This document shows, in pieces, positions 6,633 to 10,641 of a stretch of 10,641 bases of DNA. Position 1 is the first letter of the stretch. Each line of letters opens with the position of its first letter. The notes under the pieces were generated by a model. The model was not told the DNA's origin. It made no database searches and was given only the letters and a program-made list of their open reading frames with translations. Both the position numbers and the translations under genes were made by a program. The stretch covers positions 1 to 10,641 of the forward strand of contig CAVDMV010000032.1 in assembly GCA_963610315.1 (NCBI GenBank), in the 5' to 3' direction. The stretch is from UBA3210 sp963610315. GTDB taxonomy: Bacteria > Bacillota_I > Bacilli_A > RFN20 > CAG-449.

Positions 6633-6986
6633 ATGCAAAAGAATGTTAATAGAAAACAAAGAGTTTCTGCAAGCATTGGTAAATATATTTCTGATATCAT
6701 TTTATTTGAAATGAAGAAAGAAATATTCCGTTTAGTTTCCGTTAACCAAGTTGATGTTACTAACGATTATTCTTATGCAAAAGTATATGTTTCTCACCTA
6801 GATCCTAGAAAAGTTAATGAAGCAGTTGATGCTTTAAATGCTTCAAAAGGTGTAATTCGTTCTTCTTTAGCAAAGAAACTTGATATTTATAAAGTACCAG
6901 AATTAATCTTTATTAAAGATGATACTTATGAAAAAGGTGAACATATTGAAGCGATTATTCGCGATTTAAAAAAAGATGAAAAATAA
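6633..6986 (+). CDS. rbfA: Ribosome-binding factor A
   Basis: RbfA is a KH-type RNA-binding protein that helps mature the 5' end of 16S rRNA within the 30S subunit. The length of 117 residues is normal. Recognisable parts are the N-terminal RKQRVSASIGKYISDII (7-23), the DVTNDYSYAKVYVS strand-turn-strand region (about 42-55), the helix LNASKGVIRSSLAKKL (68-83) with the kinked KH motif, and VPELIFIKDDTYEKGEHIE (88-106). AAGGAG (6619-6624), formed by the last codons of infB, lies eight bases before the ATG. It is the last gene of the operon. In many Firmicutes truB and ribF follow, but here an intrinsic terminator begins 4 bp after the stop. Confidence 0.96.
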   Translation: MQKNVNRKQRVSASIGKYISDIILFEMKKEIFRLVSVNQVDVTNDYSYAKVYVSHLDPRKVNEAVDALNASKGVIRSSLAKKLDIYKVPELIFIKDDTYEKGEHIEAIIRDLKKDEK

Positions 6987-6990
6987 GTTA

Positions 6991-7028
6991 AGTGTTAGGA
7001 GGTAAAACTTCTAACATTTTTCTTTTTA
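6991..7028 (+). terminator. Intrinsic terminator of the nusA operon
   Basis: A 9 bp stem (6993-7001 with 7008-7016, one G-U pair) and a 6 nt loop GTAAAA are followed by TTTTTCTTTTT (7017-7027). The A6991-G6992 / T7017-T7018 flanks can extend the stem. It starts directly after the rbfA stop and ends the operon. Unusually, the ascending strand contains AGGAGGT (6997-7003), a consensus ribosome binding site with no usable start codon behind it. Confidence 0.88.
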
Positions 7029-7052
7029 TTCTACTTTTATTTGTAATATAAT
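7024..7052 (+). promoter_or_regulatory. Candidate promoter of the ABC exporter operon
   Basis: A perfect TATAAT (7047-7052) stands 24 bp before the ATG of the ATPase gene. The -35 is poor: TTTTAT at 7024-7029 with a 17 bp spacer, inside the U-tract of the preceding terminator. The start would be near 7059, giving a leader of about 18 nt that contains AAGGAA (7065-7070). The weak -35 could mean low basal expression or a need for an activator, but no operator is visible. Confidence 0.6.
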
Positions 7053-7076
7053 ATCTCTCAAGAAAAGGAATAACTT

Positions 7077-7778
7077 ATGAGCTATATCGAATTAAAAAAC
7101 GTATCTAAAACTTATATTCAAGGTGAAGTTGTTACTAAAGCATTAGACAACATTTCTTTTAATATTGAAAAAGGTGAACTTGTCATTGTTTTAGGCCATT
7201 CAGGAAGTGGTAAAACAACTTGTTTAAATTTGCTTGGTGGCATGGATAATGTCACTAACGGTGAGATAATTGTTGATAATGTTGATATAACTAAATTAAA
7301 ACCTCGTGATTTAATTAAATATCGTCGTAATGATATAGGTTTTGTTTTTCAATTCTATAATTTAGTACAAAATCTAACTGCTTTAGAAAATGTTGAACTA
7401 GCTGTTCAATTGTGTAAAGACTCATTGCCTCCAGAAGAAGTTTTAGTTAGTGTTGGACTAGGAGAAAGACTTAATAATTTTCCTAGTCAACTTTCTGGCG
7501 GTGAACAACAAAGAGTGGCGATCGCTCGGGCTATCGCGAAAAATCCTAAGTTATTATTATGTGATGAACCTACTGGAGCTTTAGATTATAAAACAGGTAA
7601 ACAAATTCTTTCTTTATTACAAGATCAAACTAGATTATATAATAGAACAGTTGTTATTATTACTCATAACTCAGCTCTAGCTCCAATGGGAGATAAAGTT
7701 ATACATATTAAAAGTGGACAAATTGAAGAAGTAACGATAAATTCATCACCAACGAAAGTAGAGGATATCGAATGGTAA
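7077..7778 (+). CDS. ABC transporter ATP-binding protein, MacB/LolD type
   Basis: This 233-residue ATPase of the MacB/LolD/FtsE subfamily powers the permease encoded directly downstream. Motifs are Walker A GHSGSGKTT (40-48), a Q-loop with Q92 in FVFQFYNLVQNLT (89-101), signature LSGGEQQRVAIARA (139-152), Walker B LLLCDEP (159-165) with the catalytic Glu 164, D-loop GALD (167-170) and the H-loop His 197. All are intact, so ATP hydrolysis is expected. The start is fixed by AAGGAA six bases before the ATG. The gene overlaps the permease gene by 7 bp (ATGGTAA holds both the start and the stop), a sign of coupled translation. In this family the pair moves substrate by mechanotransmission rather than through a classical channel. 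No membrane-fusion protein gene is next to it. The substrate is unknown. Confidence 0.95.
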   Translation: MSYIELKNVSKTYIQGEVVTKALDNISFNIEKGELVIVLGHSGSGKTTCLNLLGGMDNVTNGEIIVDNVDITKLKPRDLIKYRRNDIGFVFQFYNLVQNLTALENVELAVQLCKDSLPPEEVLVSVGLGERLNNFPSQLSGGEQQRVAIARAIAKNPKLLLCDEPTGALDYKTGKQILSLLQDQTRLYNRTVVIITHNSALAPMGDKVIHIKSGQIEEVTINSSPTKVEDIEW

Positions 7779-10333
7779 AAAAGAATCGTTTATTATCTAC
7801 CTCGTTTAGAGAAATTAAAAATAACTTTCCTGCTTTTTTATCTCTTTTAATAATGTCATTTTTAGGCGCGTTTGTTTATTCAGGATTAAAAGCGACTACT
7901 CCTGCGATGATGAATACCTTAGATAAATATTTAAAAGAAAATAATTTTTATGATATCTCTTTAGTTTCTTCAATTGGATTTAATGAAGAAGATATTTCTT
8001 CTCTTGACGAAATAGAAGGAATAAAACAGTATGTTCCTAGTAAAATAGTGGATACAACATTTAAAGATGATAATGACTATGTTATTAGAATTCATGATAT
8101 TACTCCGGATATAAATAAAATTACTTCTTCATATGATATTGCTACTTTAAAAGATGATGAAATCTTATTAGATTATACTTTCTTTAAAAATACTAATTAT
8201 CAAATTGGTGATTATATAACTATTAATAATGATTCACTTAATAACAAAGAATTTAAGATTGTCGGAGAATTAAAATCTTCTTTATATTTCTCTAATGTTG
8301 AAGTAGGAGGAGGATATGGAAAAACTAATGTAGGAACTGGTAATATTAATTTCATCGCTTATGTTAATGAAAATGTAATTAATACTTCTTATTATTCTTA
8401 TATTTATATTCAAGCTGATGGAGTAGAAGATTATCAAACTAATTCAAGTGAATACAATAATAAAGTAGAAAAGTTAGCTAATGAAATTAAATTGATTAAT
8501 GATAATTTATTACTCAATCGAAAAAGTGAATTAGATACTAAATTAAAACAAGGTGAATTAATGTATAACCTTATTATTAATAATGGCTATACTAATGAAA
8601 CCGCGGCAGCAATATTAAAAGAACTAGGTTATTCTTCGATTGAGGAATTAAAAGAAAGTATTGACTCAGGAAAGATATTATTAAATAATGCTTCAATTAC
8701 TTATAATACTAGATTATCAGATTCAACGTATAATGGCTATTTAGATAATACTGAATCAATGACTAAAATTAGTTATGTTTTCCCAATAGTATTTTATGCT
8801 GTCGCGATATTAGTTTCTTTAGTATCAATGAATCGAATGGTTGAAGATGATCGTCAACTTATCGGTACTTTTAAATCTTTAGGCTTTAATAATGGGCATA
8901 TCTTATTTAAATATTTATTATTTGCTTCTTTAGCTACCTTAACTGGTGGAATATTTGGAGTAGGGTTAGGAGTAGTCATTCTTCCTTCTTTAATCAATAA
9001 TATTTATAAATTGTTATACAGTATTCCTTTCTTTAACTTAACATTAAATTTAGGTCAATCGCTTATTGGTTTATTAATTTCTTTAATCTGTATTTTAGGA
9101 ACAACCTTATATACGGTTTTTAAAGAATTAAAAGAAAAGCCTGCTTCATTATTAAGACCTAAAACTCCTAAAGCAGGTAGAAAAATATTAGTTGAAAGAA
9201 TTCCTTCTTTATGGAAGAAAATTAAATTTTCAAATAAAGTTTCAATTAGAAATATCTTTAGATATAAGAAAAGAGTATTAGTTACGATCTTTGGTGTTGC
9301 AGGATGTACTGCTTTAATGTTATGTGGATTTGGTATTAGAGATTCAGTTTTAAAAATACCTTCTTTCCAATTTGAAAAAGTTCAAACATTCGATGCTTCA
9401 ATTTATATTAATAATTGTGAAGAAGAATCTTTAAATGAAATTCTTTCACGAAAAGAAATTAAATCATATTCAAAAACTACTTATCTAAGTGGAACTTTAA
9501 TGGATACTTCGATTAATATAAATGTCTTAGATAATAATTATGAAGAATTTTATCATTTTTATAAGATTAGTGATGGAACCATTGCTTCTTTAAATGATGA
9601 TGAAATAATCATCACAGAAAAATTAGCTTCATCTTTAAAATTAAAAGAACAAGATGAAATTACGTTTCAAGATTCTAATAACTTTACTTATACATATAGA
9701 ATTGGTGCGGTCATTGAAAACTATGTTCGTCATTATATCTTTGTGAATGAAACTACTTATCTAAATGCAACTGGAAAGAAAAATGATGTTAATTTAGTTT
9801 ATGCTTCTTTAATTAAGATGAATGAAGAAGAAAAATTAACCTTTACACAAGACTTACTTAAAAATGATGAAGTGTTAAATGTTAGTTATATCCAAGAACA
9901 AATGGATTCAATTAATAACATGTTACAATCACTTAATAGCGTTGTTTATATCTTAGTCATTTTATCGATGATGTTATCGTTTATTGTTTTATATAATTTA
10001 TCGAGTATTAATATTCATGAAAGAAAAAGAGAGATAGCGACTTTAAAAGTTCTCGGCTTCTATCCTCGTGAAGTAGATAACTATATTAATAAGGAAACAG
10101 TAATTCTTACTATTATCGGTATTGCATTAGGATTATTTGGAGGATATTTTTTAACTAATGGAGTAGTTTCAACAATTGAAATATCTTATGTTAGATTTAT
10201 TCATGAAATAAATTGGTATAGTTATGTCTTCTCATCTTTATTAGCTTTAACGTTTACTTTAATTGTAAATCTCATTACACATTTTACTTTAAAAAGAATT
10301 AATATGATCGACTCTTTAAAGAGTGTTGAATAA
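7772..10333 (+). CDS. ABC transporter permease with two FtsX domains
   Basis: This 853-residue integral membrane protein is the partner of the ATPase just upstream. I place about eight membrane helices: near 20-42, 332-352, 376-405, 429-449, 502-524, 722-744, 775-798 and 815-838. They form two FtsX-type units, each with one helix, a large extracytoplasmic domain and three further helices. The outside domains span about 43-330 and 525-720. After helices 2 and 6 come the coupling segments EDDRQLIGTFKSLGF (358-372) and HERKREIATLKVLGF (749-763), which contact the ATPase in this family. The first outside domain includes a probable helical hairpin or short coiled coil (about 225-310). Relatives are mostly exporters or machines acting on lipids, peptides or envelope proteins; no substrate can be assigned here. 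A strong terminator follows directly. Confidence 0.93.
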   Translation: MVKKNRLLSTSFREIKNNFPAFLSLLIMSFLGAFVYSGLKATTPAMMNTLDKYLKENNFYDISLVSSIGFNEEDISSLDEIEGIKQYVPSKIVDTTFKDDNDYVIRIHDITPDINKITSSYDIATLKDDEILLDYTFFKNTNYQIGDYITINNDSLNNKEFKIVGELKSSLYFSNVEVGGGYGKTNVGTGNINFIAYVNENVINTSYYSYIYIQADGVEDYQTNSSEYNNKVEKLANEIKLINDNLLLNRKSELDTKLKQGELMYNLIINNGYTNETAAAILKELGYSSIEELKESIDSGKILLNNASITYNTRLSDSTYNGYLDNTESMTKISYVFPIVFYAVAILVSLVSMNRMVEDDRQLIGTFKSLGFNNGHILFKYLLFASLATLTGGIFGVGLGVVILPSLINNIYKLLYSIPFFNLTLNLGQSLIGLLISLICILGTTLYTVFKELKEKPASLLRPKTPKAGRKILVERIPSLWKKIKFSNKVSIRNIFRYKKRVLVTIFGVAGCTALMLCGFGIRDSVLKIPSFQFEKVQTFDASIYINNCEEESLNEILSRKEIKSYSKTTYLSGTLMDTSININVLDNNYEEFYHFYKISDGTIASLNDDEIIITEKLASSLKLKEQDEITFQDSNNFTYTYRIGAVIENYVRHYIFVNETTYLNATGKKNDVNLVYASLIKMNEEEKLTFTQDLLKNDEVLNVSYIQEQMDSINNMLQSLNSVVYILVILSMMLSFIVLYNLSSINIHERKREIATLKVLGFYPREVDNYINKETVILTIIGIALGLFGGYFLTNGVVSTIEISYVRFIHEINWYSYVFSSLLALTFTLIVNLITHFTLKRINMIDSLKSVE

Positions 10334-10335
10334 TT

Positions 10336-10380
10336 AAGCATTTATTCTTTATTTATATATAAAGGATAAGTGCTTTTTCG
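10336..10380 (+). terminator. Intrinsic terminator of the ABC exporter operon
   Basis: A 17 bp stem (10336-10352 with 10359-10375) pairs completely if two G-U pairs are allowed, with a 6 nt loop TTATAT and a T-run in TGCTTTTTCG (10371-10380). It begins 3 bp after the permease stop and separates the exporter from the rRNA promoters. The A-rich 5' arm and short T-run on the opposite strand could allow some bidirectional action, but no opposing gene is visible in this window. Confidence 0.9.
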
Positions 10381-10417
10381 TTACTAAAATTTTTTTATTA
10401 ATTTCTTAAAAAAGTTC

Positions 10418-10446
10418 TTGCATTATATTTTAGACTATGGTTTAAT
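10418..10446 (+). promoter_or_regulatory. Candidate upstream rRNA promoter P1
   Basis: TTGCAT (10418-10423) and TTTAAT (10441-10446) are 17 bp apart, within an AT-rich stretch. It lies exactly 101 bp upstream of the stronger promoter P2, and both share GTTCTTG around the -35, so it reads as a diverged copy. Tandem P1/P2 promoters are common in bacterial rRNA operons. The predicted start is near 10453. Confidence 0.5.
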
Positions 10447-10452
10447 ATAGCA

Positions 10453-10474
10453 GTTGTCGCTTTTACGCGATAAC
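10453..10474 (+). repeat. Inverted repeat / hairpin at the predicted P1 start
   Basis: GTTGTCGC (10453-10460) and GCGATAAC (10467-10474) pair over 8 bp with one G-U, around a TTTTAC loop. No T-run follows, so it is not a terminator on this strand. It is a GC-rich island in very AT-rich DNA and coincides with the predicted first base of a P1 transcript. It could be a 5' stem-loop in RNA or a dyad bound by a protein. I do not recognise it as a known operator. Confidence 0.6.
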
Positions 10475-10477
10475 AAA

Positions 10478-10547
10478 AATCTAAATTTAAAAATAATATC
10501 AAAAAATGAAAATTGTTCTTGACAACAAAAAAACATAGTGATATTAT
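10478..10547 (+). promoter_or_regulatory. Main rRNA operon promoter P2 with AT-rich UP-like region
   Basis: The perfect -35 TTGACA (10519-10524) and TATTAT (10542-10547, five of six matches) are 17 bp apart, the best promoter in the window. The roughly 40 bp before it (10478-10518) are almost pure A/T with A-tracts, as in UP elements that bind the alpha subunit of RNA polymerase. The start is expected near 10554-10556. Together with the boxA-like element downstream, this marks the start of an rRNA operon. Confidence 0.82.
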
Positions 10548-10556
10548 TAAAACACG

Positions 10557-10586
10557 TCAGCGCGTCTTAGTAAGTTTAAGCGCTGA
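10557..10586 (+). repeat. Hairpin in the rRNA leader
   Basis: TCAGCGC (10557-10563) pairs with GCGCTGA (10580-10586) over 7 bp. Inside it, TTAG (10567-10570) can pair with TTAA (10576-10579), leaving GTC bulged and TAAGT as loop. It lies just after the expected P2 start. Such leader hairpins help rRNA folding or processing in other bacteria; the role here is inferred. Confidence 0.65.
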
Positions 10587-10589
10587 ATC

Positions 10590-10604
10590 TGATCTTTGAA
10601 AACT
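10590..10604 (+). promoter_or_regulatory. boxA-like antitermination element of the rRNA operon
   Basis: TGATCTTTGAAAACT (10590-10604) closely matches the boxA region of Bacilli rRNA leaders (a T-CTTTGAAAACT pattern) and the E. coli boxA core TGCTCTTTA. In the RNA, boxA binds NusB-NusE and, with NusA, lets polymerase pass terminators in long untranslated rRNA. The cognate nusA gene is in this same window. Confidence 0.75.
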
Positions 10605-10641
10605 AAGCAGAAATAAACAAACAACAACGTCAATTTTTTCA

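Larger units (their letters stand above)
10554..10641 (+). ncRNA. Pre-16S rRNA leader (partial; 16S gene lies beyond the window)
   Basis: From the P2 start to the window edge runs an rRNA leader: a hairpin, a boxA-like element, then A/C-rich sequence ending in ACGTCAATTTTTTCA (10627-10641). This layout resembles Bacilli rRNA leaders, in which GAGAGTTTGATC of the 16S 5' end follows soon after. No 16S sequence is yet visible, so the rRNA gene itself is not annotated. The leader is normally cut off during processing of the precursor. Confidence 0.78.

Noticed and set aside
10453..10474. Reading the GTTGTCGC/GCGATAAC hairpin as a terminator
   Set aside because: It is followed by A's rather than T's on the + strand, and no minus-strand gene is visible that it could end.
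10605..10641. Annotating the start of 16S rRNA inside the window
   Set aside because: The characteristic GAGAGTTTGATC 5' region of 16S is not reached. Only leader sequence is visible.
1..10641. Mobile elements, CRISPR arrays, tRNA genes or phage remnants
   Set aside because: I saw no regularly spaced repeats, transposase or integrase motifs, terminal inverted repeats flanking genes, or tRNA-like cloverleaf with a TTCGA/GTTCAAATC arm.

Overview
The window comes from a low-GC, Gram-positive-type bacterium in the Bacillota / Mollicutes-related part of the tree. The evidence is strong A+T bias, consensus AGGAGG ribosome binding sites, the Firmicutes gene order rimP-nusA-ylxR-rulQ-infB-rbfA, and a Bacilli-like pre-16S leader at the right end. 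All five tryptophans that I count in the genes are TGG, no gene has an in-frame TGA, and rulQ ends in TGA. The standard bacterial code is therefore more likely than the Mycoplasma code. I cannot name a genus.

Layout, all genes on the + strand: (1) 1-1110, the 3' part of comEC (DNA-uptake channel with a metallo-beta-lactamase-like C-terminus), cut by the left edge. (2) 1149-1910, an AAC(3)-family N-acetyltransferase with its own extended -10 promoter. (3) 1911-2057, promoter and leader of the nusA operon. The leader holds a tiny ORF encoding Met-Leu5-Ser followed by a terminator-like hairpin just before the rimP ribosome binding site. (4) 2058-6986, the transcription/translation operon rimP, nusA, ylxR (rnpM), rulQ (ylxQ), infB, rbfA, tightly packed and closed by an intrinsic terminator. 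(5) 7077-10333, a two-gene ABC exporter of the MacB/LolD-FtsX type with its own promoter and a very good terminator. (6) 10381-10641, the control region of a ribosomal RNA operon: two promoters with the same -35 to -10 spacing set 101 bp apart, a hairpin at the predicted start of the first, a second hairpin, a boxA-like antitermination element, and the pre-16S leader. The 16S gene itself should start just beyond the right edge.

Functionally the centre of the window is RNA and ribosome production. NusA and the rrn boxA belong to the same pausing/antitermination machinery, RimP and RbfA mature the 30S subunit, IF-2 starts translation, and RnpM and RulQ are RNA-binding proteins. The points most worth a second look are the nusA operon leader (candidate leucine-rich leader peptide plus candidate NusA-dependent attenuator), the roughly 180-residue charged, probably disordered tail of NusA, and the rrn promoter region. 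I found no mobile element, CRISPR array or clearly unprecedented system. Most of the window is ordinary housekeeping sequence.
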